64,000 bases of DNA from Phocaeicola sp. (lineage in GTDB: Bacteria > Bacteroidota > Bacteroidia > Bacteroidales > Bacteroidaceae), in contig JALEQJ010000004.1 in NCBI GenBank assembly GCA_022764505.1, positions 82,313 to 146,312 of the forward strand, read 5' to 3'. This document shows, piece by piece, positions 1 through 8,766 of this stretch (the stretch's first letter is position 1; each line of letters begins with the position of its first letter). A model generated the notes under the pieces. The model was not told the DNA's origin. It saw only the letters and a program-made list of their open reading frames with translations, and made no database searches. A program made the translations under genes and the position numbers.

Positions 1-1
1 G

Positions 2-2266
2 AAAAGAATTACTTATACACTCTTCATAGCATTCATTGCTATATTCAGTGCCTGTTCCACAAAGACAGAACAAGCAGAAACTGATTACACAGCATTCGTA
101 GATCCATTCATAGGAACAGATGGACATGGGCATACTTTCCCCGGTGCAGTAGTTCCGCACGGTATGATTCAACCCAGCCCGGACACACGCATAGATGGCT
201 GGGACGCTTGCTCCGGTTATCATTACTCGGACAGCACTATCAATGGTTTCTCACAAACCCATGTGAGTGGTACGGGTTGTGCTGATTACGGAGATATACT
301 TCTTATGCCAACAGTAGGAGATCAGATCATAAATCCACAAGACCTCACCTCTCAAACGCTGCCCTATGCTTCTACATTCTCTCATAACAAAGAAACTGCA
401 GAACCCGGATATTATAATGTATGGTTGGACCGTTACAATGTACTGGCAGAAGTTACAGCTACCAAACGTGCAGCACTCTACAAATTCACCTACCCCAAAG
501 ATGGTGAAGCAGGTCTAATTTTGGATTTAGACTACTCTATACAACGCCAGAACAATAGAGATATGATCCTTGAAGTGGTAAACGACACAGAAATTCGTGG
601 ACACAAGGTTACCGGTTATTGGGCATTTGATCAAGTCATCAATTTTCACATTACCTTCTCAGAACCATTTACACACACAATCATAGAAGACAGCTTATTC
701 ACCGAGACCGGTAAACCTTATTTGCGCAAAAAGGCTTTGCTCAAATTCCAAAACCCTGAACCGGGGACTGTGTTTGCCAAAATAGCAGTATCTGCAGTAG
801 ACGTAGAAGGGGCTAAAAAGAACTTGTATGCAGAAATACCAGAATGGGATTTTGATGAGATACGCAAAAATGCCAAAGCAGAATGGAATCAATATCTTTC
901 TAAAATAGACATAGAAACAGAAAATAAAGACGAAAAAAAGATTTTCTACACAGCGATGTATCATACAGCTATAGCACCCAATCTCTTTACAGACGTAGAC
1001 GGACGCTACTTAGGTATGAACTTGCAAGCCCAACAAGGAGATGTAAAAAAGCCGATGTACACTATCTTCTCTCTGTGGGATACTTTCCGTGCTTTACACC
1101 CATTGCTCACCATCATTGACCCCGATTTGAATAATGAGCTTATACGCTCTCTCCTTATAAAGAAACAAGAAGGTGGCATCTTCCCTATGTGGGAATTGGC
1201 AGGGAACTATACCGGTACAATGATAGGCTATCACGCCGTATCACTTGTAGCAGATGCCTACACCAAGGGTATATCTGACTTTGACTTAAAAGAGGCTTAT
1301 GAAGCGTGCTTGCGTAGTGCCGAGTATGATACCACAGGTATCAGTTGTCCTCCTGCTGTACTCCCACATCTTATGCCTATGTCCAAATATTATAAGAATA
1401 CTTTGGGGTACGTACCTTGCGATACAGAAAGCGAAGCTGTAGCGAAAGCCTTGGAATATGCATACGATGACTATTGCATTTCAATCTTAGCAGAAGCTGT
1501 AGGAGATAGTGCAAATGCAAAAAAATACAAAGAACTATCCAAAGCCTATACACACTACTTTGATCCTTCCGTACGATTTATGAGAGGAAAAAATCTGAAA
1601 GGTAAATGGCGCACTCCATTTGATCCACGCTCCTCCAATCACAGATCGGACGATTACTGCGAAGGAAATGCTTGGCAATGGACTTGGTTTGTACCACACG
1701 ATGTAGAAGGTTTAGTCCAACTTATGGGAGGAGAAGAAGCCTTCATCAGCAAGCTGGATTCTCTCTTCAAAGCTCCGTCGGAACTCACAGGAGAATTGGT
1801 TTCTGCCGATATTACAGGGCTGATAGGTCAATATGCGCATGGTAATGAACCCAGCCACCACGTAACTCACTTATACAATTATGTAGGTATGCCGTGGGCA
1901 ACACAAGCATTGGTAGACCAAATCCTACGTGAACAATATCGTGCAAATCCCGATGGTCTAACAGGCAACGAAGATTGCGGACAGATGTCCGCATGGTACA
2001 TTATGAATGCTATGGGATTCTATCAGGTAGCACCGGGGAAACCGGTATATTCTATAGGTCGTCCGCTATTCCGGAAGTCCACAATCCATCTGAAAGATGG
2101 CAAAACATTTACCATAGAGGCACTCAACAACAGCCCTGCCAATAAGTATATAGAAAAGATAGAACTCAATGGTAAAGTACTGAATACACCTTTCTTTACA
2201 CACCAAGATTTAGTAAACGGTGGCAAGTTAGTGCTTACTATGTCTCCTACTCCTTGCAGCTTATAA
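2..2266 (+). CDS. GH92 alpha-mannosidase lipoprotein, 5' end outside window
   Basis: The open frame runs in from the window edge, so the start codon lies just upstream; the first in-frame ATG inside the window (164) is not the real start. The visible N-terminus is a lipoprotein signal (hydrophobic stretch then IFSACS), followed by the GH92 opening motif DPFIGTDGHGHTFPGA and SPDTR. Further GH92 hallmarks are SGYHYSDSTINGFSQTH, GNEPSHH and CGQMSAWYIMNAMGFY. GH92 enzymes are calcium-dependent exo-alpha-mannosidases that trim high-mannose N-glycans; here the protein is probably surface- or periplasm-anchored. Linkage specificity cannot be read from the sequence. It is followed by an MFS transporter and a GH130 phosphorylase on the same strand, which fits N-glycan mannose use. 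Confidence 0.95.
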   Translation, partial: KRITYTLFIAFIAIFSACSTKTEQAETDYTAFVDPFIGTDGHGHTFPGAVVPHGMIQPSPDTRIDGWDACSGYHYSDSTINGFSQTHVSGTGCADYGDILLMPTVGDQIINPQDLTSQTLPYASTFSHNKETAEPGYYNVWLDRYNVLAEVTATKRAALYKFTYPKDGEAGLILDLDYSIQRQNNRDMILEVVNDTEIRGHKVTGYWAFDQVINFHITFSEPFTHTIIEDSLFTETGKPYLRKKALLKFQNPEPGTVFAKIAVSAVDVEGAKKNLYAEIPEWDFDEIRKNAKAEWNQYLSKIDIETENKDEKKIFYTAMYHTAIAPNLFTDVDGRYLGMNLQAQQGDVKKPMYTIFSLWDTFRALHPLLTIIDPDLNNELIRSLLIKKQEGGIFPMWELAGNYTGTMIGYHAVSLVADAYTKGISDFDLKEAYEACLRSAEYDTTGISCPPAVLPHLMPMSKYYKNTLGYVPCDTESEAVAKALEYAYDDYCISILAEAVGDSANAKKYKELSKAYTHYFDPSVRFMRGKNLKGKWRTPFDPRSSNHRSDDYCEGNAWQWTWFVPHDVEGLVQLMGGEEAFISKLDSLFKAPSELTGELVSADITGLIGQYAHGNEPSHHVTHLYNYVGMPWATQALVDQILREQYRANPDGLTGNEDCGQMSAWYIMNAMGFYQVAPGKPVYSIGRPLFRKSTIHLKDGKTFTIEALNNSPANKYIEKIELNGKVLNTPFFTHQDLVNGGKLVLTMSPTPCSL

Positions 2267-2280
2267 TATCAAACTATAAC

Positions 2281-2323
2281 AGATGGAAGTGTTTGGCGTT
2301 CAACCTTACACTCCATCTTTTTT
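2281..2323 (+). terminator. hairpin and T-run between GH92 and MFS genes
   Basis: AGATGGAAGTGT pairs with ACACTCCATCT (one bulged A) and is followed by six T. It looks like an intrinsic terminator, and because it lies inside the apparent glycan operon it may only partly stop transcription. Confidence 0.6.
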
Positions 2324-2347
2324 ATGTAATAAACTCTCAAATATTCA

Positions 2348-3682
2348 ATGGCACAGACACAATACAGATCTCCTATCACTTGGATTCCGACCTCTTATTT
2401 CGCTATGGGGCTTCCATTTGTAGTCATAAATATGGTTATTTCCATTATGTACAGTCGTATGGGCGTATCGGACGAGGTAATTACTCGCTGGACTTCCCTA
2501 CTTATTCTACCTTGGACACTTAAACCATTGTGGAGTCCTTTTTTGGAAATCTACAAAACAAAGAAGTACTTCGTGGTCCTAACACAACTCATATCGGGTG
2601 TTACTTTCGGGATTGTAGCATTGTGCTTACATCTGCCTCATTACTTTGCCATATCATTGGCATTGTTTGCCATCATAGCTTTTAGTGGTGCGACCCACGA
2701 TGTAGCCTGCGATGGTGTATATATGGGTGTATTAAGTCCCAAAGAGCAATCCAAATACATCGGTTGGCAAGGTGCTTTTTATAACATTGCAAAAATCGTT
2801 GCCACAGGAGGTTTGCTCTACTTAGCAGGCGTACTCATAGAACAGTTTTCCGATGGTACACCGGAAGGTACACAAGCCATCACGCCTCAAGTATGGAGTT
2901 ATATTATGGGGTTGATAGCAAGTATCTTTATAGCAATAGGTGTATACCACATCTTTTTCTTACCCACCCCTCCTTCCAAGTCCAAAGAAGTACATACTGC
3001 CAGCCAAGTGATGGCTGAACTAAAAAACTCATTGGTAGGCTTCTTCAAGAAGAAACACATCGCTTATTACATTTGTTTCATATTCCTCTACAGATTGGCA
3101 GAAGGATTTGCTGTAAAAATTGTACCACTTTTCCTTCTGGCAGAGAGAGCCAATGGAGGGCTGGGACTAAATGAAAAGGAAATCGGGATTTACTTAGGAA
3201 GCTATGGATCGGCAGCCTTTGTAGTAGGTTCATTGCTGGCTGGCTATTACATCTCTGCCAAGGGATTAAAGAACACATTGTTCAAATTGTGTGCTTGTTT
3301 CAATATCCCCTTTGCAGTATATGCTTACTTTGCGGTATTCCAACCCACCAATGAATGGCTCATAGCGGGGGGAATTATTTTTGAATACTTCGGATATGGA
3401 TTCGGCTTTGTAGGGTTATCCTTGTTTATGATGCAACAAATAGCACCGGGAGAACAGCAAATGGCACACTATGCGTTTGCTTCGGGCATTATGAATTTGG
3501 GAGTAATGATACCGGGATCAATCAGTGGAGATCTTTGTAAAGTCTTTGCAGAAATGTTTGATATGCCGGGAGGTTATGCACCTTTCTTCATATTTGTACT
3601 CATAGCCTGCATTCCTGCCTTCTTTATTACCTATTTTATTCCTTTCAGTTACGACGACAAAGGAAACTCATTACTTAAATAA
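2348..3682 (+). CDS. MFS transporter, probable oligosaccharide permease of the N-glycan locus
   Basis: This 444-residue integral membrane protein has about 12 hydrophobic segments and MFS-like features: an early [15 protein letters not shown] helix, a charged turn after helix 2 ([15 protein letters not shown]) and [14 protein letters not shown] in the first half. It resembles the AmpG/PAT-type branch of MFS carriers found beside mannoside phosphorylase genes in Bacteroidales. Its position between a GH92 mannosidase and a GH130 phosphorylase suggests it carries a small mannoside such as Man-beta-1,4-GlcNAc across the inner membrane. The substrate is inferred from context only. The gap to the GH130 gene is 31 bases. 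Confidence 0.85.
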   Translation: MAQTQYRSPITWIPTSYFAMGLPFVVINMVISIMYSRMGVSDEVITRWTSLLILPWTLKPLWSPFLEIYKTKKYFVVLTQLISGVTFGIVALCLHLPHYFAISLALFAIIAFSGATHDVACDGVYMGVLSPKEQSKYIGWQGAFYNIAKIVATGGLLYLAGVLIEQFSDGTPEGTQAITPQVWSYIMGLIASIFIAIGVYHIFFLPTPPSKSKEVHTASQVMAELKNSLVGFFKKKHIAYYICFIFLYRLAEGFAVKIVPLFLLAERANGGLGLNEKEIGIYLGSYGSAAFVVGSLLAGYYISAKGLKNTLFKLCACFNIPFAVYAYFAVFQPTNEWLIAGGIIFEYFGYGFGFVGLSLFMMQQIAPGEQQMAHYAFASGIMNLGVMIPGSISGDLCKVFAEMFDMPGGYAPFFIFVLIACIPAFFITYFIPFSYDDKGNSLLK

Positions 3683-3713
3683 AATTTTATTTCATCACAA
3701 AATACATCTACTT

Positions 3714-4697
3714 ATGGAAGAAAAAACAATGTGCCCTGTAGCACTTATGCCTTGGGAAGAAAAACCACAAGGTTGCAAAGAACCAATGTGGCGTTATAGT
3801 CAAAACCCTATTATAGATCGCTACGCAATCCCTACTTCAAACAGCATCTTCAATAGTGCTGTAGTTCCTTTCGGCGATGGTTTCGCAGGAGTATTTCGTT
3901 GCGACAACAAAGCCGTTCAAATGAATATCTTCGCAGGCTTTAGCAAAGATGGTATTCACTGGGATATAGAACACGAGCCTATCCGTTTCAAAGCCGGGAA
4001 TACAGAAATGATAGAGTCCGAATATAAATACGACCCACGTGTAACTTGGATAGAAGACCGTTATTGGATTTCTTGGTGCAATGGTTATCACGGTCCCACT
4101 ATAGGTTTGGCTTATACCTTTGATTTCAAAGAGTTTTTCCAATGCGAAAATGCTTTCCTGCCTTTCAATAGAAATGGCGTTTTATTTCCCCAAAAAATAA
4201 ATGGTAAGTACGCTATGCTCAGTCGCCCAAGCGACAATGGTCATACACCCTTTGGCGATATATACCTCAGCTATAGTCCGGATATGAAATACTGGGGAGA
4301 GCACCGCTGTGTTATGAAAGTAACTCCATTCCCGGAAAGTGCTTGGCAATGCACCAAGATAGGAGCAGGCTCTGTTCCTTTCCTCACCAAAGAAGGTTGG
4401 CTTATGTTCTATCACGGTGTCATCAATACTTGCAATGGCTTCCGTTATTCTATGGGTGCCGCTATTCTGGACAAAGAAAATCCGGAAAAGGTACTCTACA
4501 GAACACGTCCCTATCTGCTCGCCCCTGCGATGCCTTACGAACTGGCAGGCGATGTACCTAACGTAGTATTCCCTTGTGCCGCTGTACAAGACGGCAAGCG
4601 TGTAGCAGTATATTACGGTGCAGCAGATACTGTAGTAGGTATGGCATTCGGTTATATAGACGAAATCATAGATTTCATCAAAGCGAACTCATTCTAA
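3714..4697 (+). CDS. GH130 beta-1,4-mannosyl phosphorylase (Man-GlcNAc type likely)
   Basis: This 327-residue protein is of normal length for GH130, a five-bladed beta-propeller family that phosphorolyses beta-mannosides to alpha-mannose-1-phosphate. The catalytic acid is expected to be Asp107 in [15 protein letters not shown], the family's DPRV motif. Further GH130 blocks are GVFRCDN near residue 60, MFYHGV and [14 protein letters not shown] near the C-terminus. No signal peptide is present, so it is cytoplasmic. Context with GH92 and an MFS carrier favours beta-1,4-mannosyl-N-acetylglucosamine phosphorylase over mannosyl-glucose phosphorylase; the exact substrate is inference. A strong terminator follows 40 bases after the stop. 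Confidence 0.9.
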   Translation: MEEKTMCPVALMPWEEKPQGCKEPMWRYSQNPIIDRYAIPTSNSIFNSAVVPFGDGFAGVFRCDNKAVQMNIFAGFSKDGIHWDIEHEPIRFKAGNTEMIESEYKYDPRVTWIEDRYWISWCNGYHGPTIGLAYTFDFKEFFQCENAFLPFNRNGVLFPQKINGKYAMLSRPSDNGHTPFGDIYLSYSPDMKYWGEHRCVMKVTPFPESAWQCTKIGAGSVPFLTKEGWLMFYHGVINTCNGFRYSMGAAILDKENPEKVLYRTRPYLLAPAMPYELAGDVPNVVFPCAAVQDGKRVAVYYGAADTVVGMAFGYIDEIIDFIKANSF

Positions 4698-4736
4698 GCG
4701 GATTTCTGCCTACAAAGGCAAAAGAAAATAATACAA

Positions 4737-4780
4737 GAGGGTGTATCAAATATGTATTTTGATACACCCTCGTTCTTTTA
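4737..4780 (+). terminator. intrinsic terminator after GH130 gene
   Basis: A perfect 14-bp stem (GAGGGTGTATCAAA with TTTGATACACCCTC) has a 7-base loop and is followed by a T-rich tract. It closes the glycan locus. Confidence 0.85.
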
Positions 4781-4787
4781 TCCTATC

Positions 4788-4914
4788 ATTTGAAATCTCT
4801 GTTTTGTACTTAAGTTTACGTAAACCTCCACTATGGTTTATATAAACTTCCATTGCGGTTTATGTAAACTGTGGTACGAAATAGAGATATTCATATTAAC
4901 CAGCCTTGAATAGA
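4788..4914 (+). repeat. palindromic intergenic repeat family 1, copy A
   Basis: Three 12-base palindrome modules (GTTTACGTAAAC, GTTTATATAAAC, GTTTATGTAAAC) are separated by about 12 bases and flanked by inverted ends: TTTGAAATCTCTGTTTTGTAC on the left, GGTACGAAATAGAGATATTC on the right. Near-identical copies lie at 27194-27322 and, inverted, at 63626-63697; looser copies lie at 15760-15826 and 55203-55302. The whole element could fold into a long imperfect hairpin. No protein is encoded in it. Confidence 0.85.
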
Positions 4915-4929
4915 AAATAAGTTTTCAAA

Positions 4930-5160
4930 ATTTTCTTAGCACAATACCTATGGCATTGTTTTAATGCGTATCATAGGCAGGGTTCTACGCTTCACTCCGA
5001 ACTCCTGCCCTACCAACAGCAAATCCCCGATGGGGATTCCTTACTCAAACGCTATCCTGCAAAAATAACACCGTAGGTGTTATGCTTTTATTAGGGCAGG
5101 GTTAGAAACGAAGTGATAACCCTGTCTGTATGTATCTCACCATCACCAACCCCATGGGGG
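4930..5160. repeat. cluster of small palindromes, composite repeat-like element
   Basis: Within about 230 bases lie AATCCCCGATGGGGATT, TAACACCGTAGGTGTTA, a hairpin pairing CAGGGTTA with TAACCCTG (around 5096-5125), and the arms GGCAGGGTTCTACGC and ACTCCTGCCC near 4977-5015. The density of short perfect palindromes and the lack of coding potential suggest an extragenic palindromic repeat or mobile-element remnant. Only one copy is in the window, so repetition is not shown here. From about 5160 to 5340 nothing else is recognisable. Confidence 0.5.
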
Positions 5161-5383
5161 GGTGTGTTAAGAGTTAAGAAATCGGGAATTAACAATAGCA
5201 TCATCTCTACTTATTTCCTTGGCACTATCAAGAAAAATAGAGTTGAAGGAAAGGAGATGAGATGTTCCTCTACAATCAAGAAAGAAAATACACCCGCCTT
5301 ACAAGGAAAGAAGCGTAGTACAAGGATATTCTACCGGAACTTCTTAATTTTGCAAAATTCTTAGACATCAGTATCAACTCACA

Positions 5384-5962
5384 ATGGAGATAAAAGATAA
5401 ATTCACCTCTCAAGTATTACTCATTGACGCAGGATATATAGACAGAGTAGCCACAGATTTACGCCGGCATTTTTCTACACATATAGGTCGCCCACTTCCT
5501 CCCGTAGATTTGTCTGTCTTATTGGAATGCTTAGCATTAGATGCAGGTTTCCATAAAGAAGGCAGCAAACTACAAGTGATTTTCCTCTATGAGGACAATG
5601 CCAAGGTATTAAAAAACTGTACTCCAGCCTCCTTGGACACAGCACTAAATAATGTAGCGTTTCAAGGCAAATACAGTGAATTTCTACTTTCCTCTTTTCC
5701 TACCAATGACTTGGTAGGGATAGAATCCCTCTACCAAGATATGCTACAGGTAATAGCCAATGCCGCAGAGGTAAAAGAATTGCTCATCATTCCGCACGAA
5801 CAGCAGTATCTACCCTACTTGTGGACTGATATAGAACAGATAGCCAAAGACAAAAAAGTAATTTTATTCGGTATGAATCCTCCCACAGAACAGCAAGTAT
5901 CTTTTGAGATGTTAGGCTTTTCCGTTCTACGAGCATTGGGTGTCTCTCCTTCTGAAATTTAA
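5384..5962 (+). CDS. conserved hypothetical protein, DUF6621-like
   Basis: This 192-residue soluble protein opens with SQVLLIDAGYIDRVATDLRRHF and has a mixed alpha/beta pattern without signal peptide or membrane segment. It resembles the Bacteroidales family that I recall as DUF6621; the assignment is from memory and not certain, and no function is known. It ends two bases before the next gene, an anchored M15-peptidase-like protein, with truA and folC downstream, so it probably heads this operon. A TAATTTTG at 5345-5352 fits a Bacteroidota -7 element, without a clear TTG partner upstream. Confidence 0.75.
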   Translation: MEIKDKFTSQVLLIDAGYIDRVATDLRRHFSTHIGRPLPPVDLSVLLECLALDAGFHKEGSKLQVIFLYEDNAKVLKNCTPASLDTALNNVAFQGKYSEFLLSSFPTNDLVGIESLYQDMLQVIANAAEVKELLIIPHEQQYLPYLWTDIEQIAKDKKVILFGMNPPTEQQVSFEMLGFSVLRALGVSPSEI

Positions 5963-5964
5963 GT

Positions 5965-6660
5965 ATGAATATAAGACGCTACATACATAAAAGAAATACA
6001 AGGTTACTACTTGTTATTGCAGTATTAGTAGGTATAGTAGGATTGGTCTATTGGCTCTCTCCTACCCGGAAAACAGGCTACCAATACAATTCTCCACGCA
6101 ATATAAAAGGTGTGTACAGCTATAAACAAGTATTCAATGATCTCAATGAAGTGCAACTGCTCTCTGCTCAGAAGTATGGTATCTCTCCTAATGCCAACAT
6201 AGAGGCACTGAAGAAGAGTGAACGCCTACAGGAAATAGTTTCTTGCGAAGATTTCGTAGTAGATTCTCTCACACATTCTTCTCCTTACTTGGTACCACGT
6301 GCCAAGAATTTACTGCACGACATAGGTAAGAATTTCCTTGATTCCCTATCCAGCAAAGGACTCAATCCCAATAAAATCATTGTTACTTCTGTGCTTCGCA
6401 CCACAGATCATATCAAGAGGCTACGCACACAGAACGTAAATGCCAGTCAAAATTCTGCACATATCTATGCCACTACTTTTGATATATCTTGGAGACGTTT
6501 TCAGTACCTGCCACAGGTAGAACAGATGCAAATGGAGCCTGTAAGTGCAGACACCCTCAAAATGGTATTGGCAGAAGTATTGAACGATCTTAGAACAGCA
6601 GGACGTTGCTACGTAAAACACGAGGCAAAACAAGCTTGTTTTCATATCACAGTAAGATAA
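5965..6660 (+). CDS. membrane-anchored M15-peptidase-like protein (DUF5715 type)
   Basis: The 231-residue protein has a basic N-terminus and one membrane helix (residues about 13-31), then a periplasmic domain. The C-terminal part carries the layout of zinc D,D-peptidases of family M15: [10 protein letters not shown] gives His166 and Asp173, and [12 protein letters not shown] gives Glu220 and His227. M15 enzymes such as VanY cleave peptidoglycan stem peptides. The domain is divergent, with ATTFD where M15 has GxAxD, so activity on cell wall is inferred. It is tightly coupled to its neighbours: a two-base gap on the left and one base to truA on the right. Confidence 0.8.
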   Translation: MNIRRYIHKRNTRLLLVIAVLVGIVGLVYWLSPTRKTGYQYNSPRNIKGVYSYKQVFNDLNEVQLLSAQKYGISPNANIEALKKSERLQEIVSCEDFVVDSLTHSSPYLVPRAKNLLHDIGKNFLDSLSSKGLNPNKIIVTSVLRTTDHIKRLRTQNVNASQNSAHIYATTFDISWRRFQYLPQVEQMQMEPVSADTLKMVLAEVLNDLRTAGRCYVKHEAKQACFHITVR

Positions 6661-6661
6661 T

Positions 6662-7408
6662 ATGCGCTATTTCATCTATTTGGATTTTGATGGTGCCAAA
6701 TATCACGGTTGGCAGATACAGCCCAATGGCAATAGTGTGCAGGCAGAATTGGAAAAAGCACTGTTCACCATTTTGCGCACAGAAACACCTATTACCGGGG
6801 CAGGAAGAACAGATGCAGGCGTACACGCCCGGCTTATGGTAGCGCATTTTGATGGCGAAGTAGCAGACTGCACTCTACTCGCAGACAAGCTCAACAGGCT
6901 CTTGCCTCCGGATATTTCTATTCACCGGATAGTGGAAGTGCAAACCACAGCACACGCACGTTTTGACGCTCTCTATAGAACTTACGAATATCATATAACG
7001 CTGCGCAAAGACCCTTTCAGCAGAAACTATAGCACACGAGTATACCATCATTTGGACTTTTCACTGATGAACCAAGCGGCAGAAATACTGAAAGAATATA
7101 CAGACTTCACCAGTTTCAGTAAACTGCACACTGATGTAAAAACCAATAATTGTGAAGTGGTGTATGCGCTCTGGAGTGAGAAGAGCAACAACGAATGGGT
7201 GTTCACCATCACCGCCAATAGATTCCTACGAAATATGGTAAGAAGCATAGTAGGAACGCTCTTTGAAGTAGGGAAAGGTAAACTCTCCCTCACAGATTTT
7301 AGAAAAATAATAGAAGCCAAAGACCGAGGCAAAGCGGGTTCATCTGCTCCGGCTACAGGATTATATCTTTGCGATATAGGCTATCCATCAGAAGTATTCA
7401 AGTTATGA
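6662..7408 (+). CDS. truA: tRNA pseudouridine synthase A
   Basis: The 248-residue protein matches TruA over its full length. TruA converts uridines 38-40 of the tRNA anticodon arm to pseudouridine. The catalytic aspartate is Asp51 in [11 protein letters not shown]; the opening [17 protein letters not shown] and the later [15 protein letters not shown] are also typical. It starts one base after the preceding gene and its TGA overlaps the ATG of folC (ATGA at 7405-7408), indicating translational coupling. Confidence 0.97.
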   Translation: MRYFIYLDFDGAKYHGWQIQPNGNSVQAELEKALFTILRTETPITGAGRTDAGVHARLMVAHFDGEVADCTLLADKLNRLLPPDISIHRIVEVQTTAHARFDALYRTYEYHITLRKDPFSRNYSTRVYHHLDFSLMNQAAEILKEYTDFTSFSKLHTDVKTNNCEVVYALWSEKSNNEWVFTITANRFLRNMVRSIVGTLFEVGKGKLSLTDFRKIIEAKDRGKAGSSAPATGLYLCDIGYPSEVFKL

Positions 7409-8709
7409 ATTATCAAGAAACTATCCAATACCTTTACGACAGTGCCCCTATGTTTCAACAGGTAGGGAGTAGTGCTTACAAAGAAGGATTAAGCAATACG
7501 CACGCATTAGATGCATATTTGGGGCACCCACACCATCAGTTCCGTACCATACACGTAGGAGGAACCAATGGTAAAGGCTCTTGTTCACATACCTTGGCAG
7601 CAGTACTACAGTCTGCCGGCTACAGAGTAGGCTTATATACCTCTCCGCACCTCATAGACTTCAGAGAGCGCATCAAAGTGAATGGAGAAATGATTCCGGA
7701 ACAATATGTGATAGATTTTGTAGCTACGCACAGAAACTTTTTTGAACCATTATTCCCCTCTTTCTTTGAGCTGACTACAGCCCTTGCTTTCCGATATTTT
7801 GCCGATGCAGGTGTAGACGTGGCGATTATAGAAGTGGGATTGGGAGGAAGATTGGACTGTACCAATATCATAGCACCGGCATTGAGCATTATCACCAATA
7901 TCAGTTTGGATCACACCCAATTCTTGGGAAAGACCTTAGCTGCCATAGCGCAAGAAAAAGCAGGTATTATCAAACCACAAACACCGGTTATTATAGGAGA
8001 ATCTCACACAGAAACCCGCCCTGTTTTTGAGAAGACAGCACTTGCACAAAAAGCACCGGTTTTCTTTGCAGAAGATAAACCCATAGTAAAACAAGTGGTA
8101 AGAGAAGCGCAGACTGGAGTTTTACACTATGATACTACTCTATTCGGAGAAATCGTAGGAGAGCTTCGTGGCAACTATCAGATAAAAAATACAAATACCA
8201 TATTATGGGCTATAGCTCAGCTTTTGGAGGCTGGTTTTTCCATTCCGACAGAAGCTATCCGGAAAGGATTCTCAGAAGTATGTTCACTCACAGGACTAAT
8301 GGGACGTTGGCAGATAATAGAACACCACCCACTTACCATTTGCGATACGGGACATAATATAGGAGGTATTACAGAACTTGTACAGCAACTGCAAACTTTG
8401 CCTTGTGAACGTCTGCATATCATTATCGGTATGGTCAATGACAAGGATATCAGAGGTGTATTGTCCCTGCTACCACCTACAGCTACCTACTATTTTACCC
8501 AAGCCTCTGTAGCACGCGCCTTGCCTGCACGAGAACTGGCAGAAATAGCCCAATCCTATCATCTGTATGGAAAAACGTACAATACGGTAGCAGAAGCCTA
8601 CGAAGCAGCATTGTCTGTAGCAGAAGAAAAAGATGCCTTATTTATAGGTGGAAGTACATTTATTGTAGCAGATCTATTAAAATTTAAGGAAGAAGAAAGA
8701 AGAAAGTAA
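7405..8709 (+). CDS. folC: bifunctional folylpolyglutamate/dihydrofolate synthase
   Basis: FolC adds L-glutamate to dihydropteroate or folates using ATP. The P-loop is [12 protein letters not shown], the second ligase motif is [15 protein letters not shown], and [22 protein letters not shown] completes the Mur-ligase-like fold. The C-terminal domain has [10 protein letters not shown] and GMVNDKD. The open frame extends upstream to 7369 inside truA, but the start at 7405 ([15 protein letters not shown]) is preferred because it gives the usual N-terminus and an ATGA overlap with truA. The protein is 434 residues, a normal length. Confidence 0.96.
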   Translation: MNYQETIQYLYDSAPMFQQVGSSAYKEGLSNTHALDAYLGHPHHQFRTIHVGGTNGKGSCSHTLAAVLQSAGYRVGLYTSPHLIDFRERIKVNGEMIPEQYVIDFVATHRNFFEPLFPSFFELTTALAFRYFADAGVDVAIIEVGLGGRLDCTNIIAPALSIITNISLDHTQFLGKTLAAIAQEKAGIIKPQTPVIIGESHTETRPVFEKTALAQKAPVFFAEDKPIVKQVVREAQTGVLHYDTTLFGEIVGELRGNYQIKNTNTILWAIAQLLEAGFSIPTEAIRKGFSEVCSLTGLMGRWQIIEHHPLTICDTGHNIGGITELVQQLQTLPCERLHIIIGMVNDKDIRGVLSLLPPTATYYFTQASVARALPARELAEIAQSYHLYGKTYNTVAEAYEAALSVAEEKDALFIGGSTFIVADLLKFKEEERRK

Positions 8710-8766
8710 GACAGACAATACTAACTTTGTAAAGAAGAAAAAGAAACAGAACTAAAAATAGAAATT

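Noticed and set aside
4788..4914. CRISPR array suggested by regularly spaced GTTTAYRTAAAC units
   Set aside because: Units are 12 bases, spacers are about 12 bases and conserved between copies, only three units per locus and no cas genes.
5113..5364. 83-residue plus-strand frame before the DUF6621-like gene
   Set aside because: It begins inside the palindrome cluster, has no recognisable domain, odd composition and no start context; it looks like chance.
4780..5383. Riboswitch or tRNA in the large gap after GH130
   Set aside because: No cloverleaf, T-loop or known riboswitch core was found; the stems belong to the terminator and repeats.
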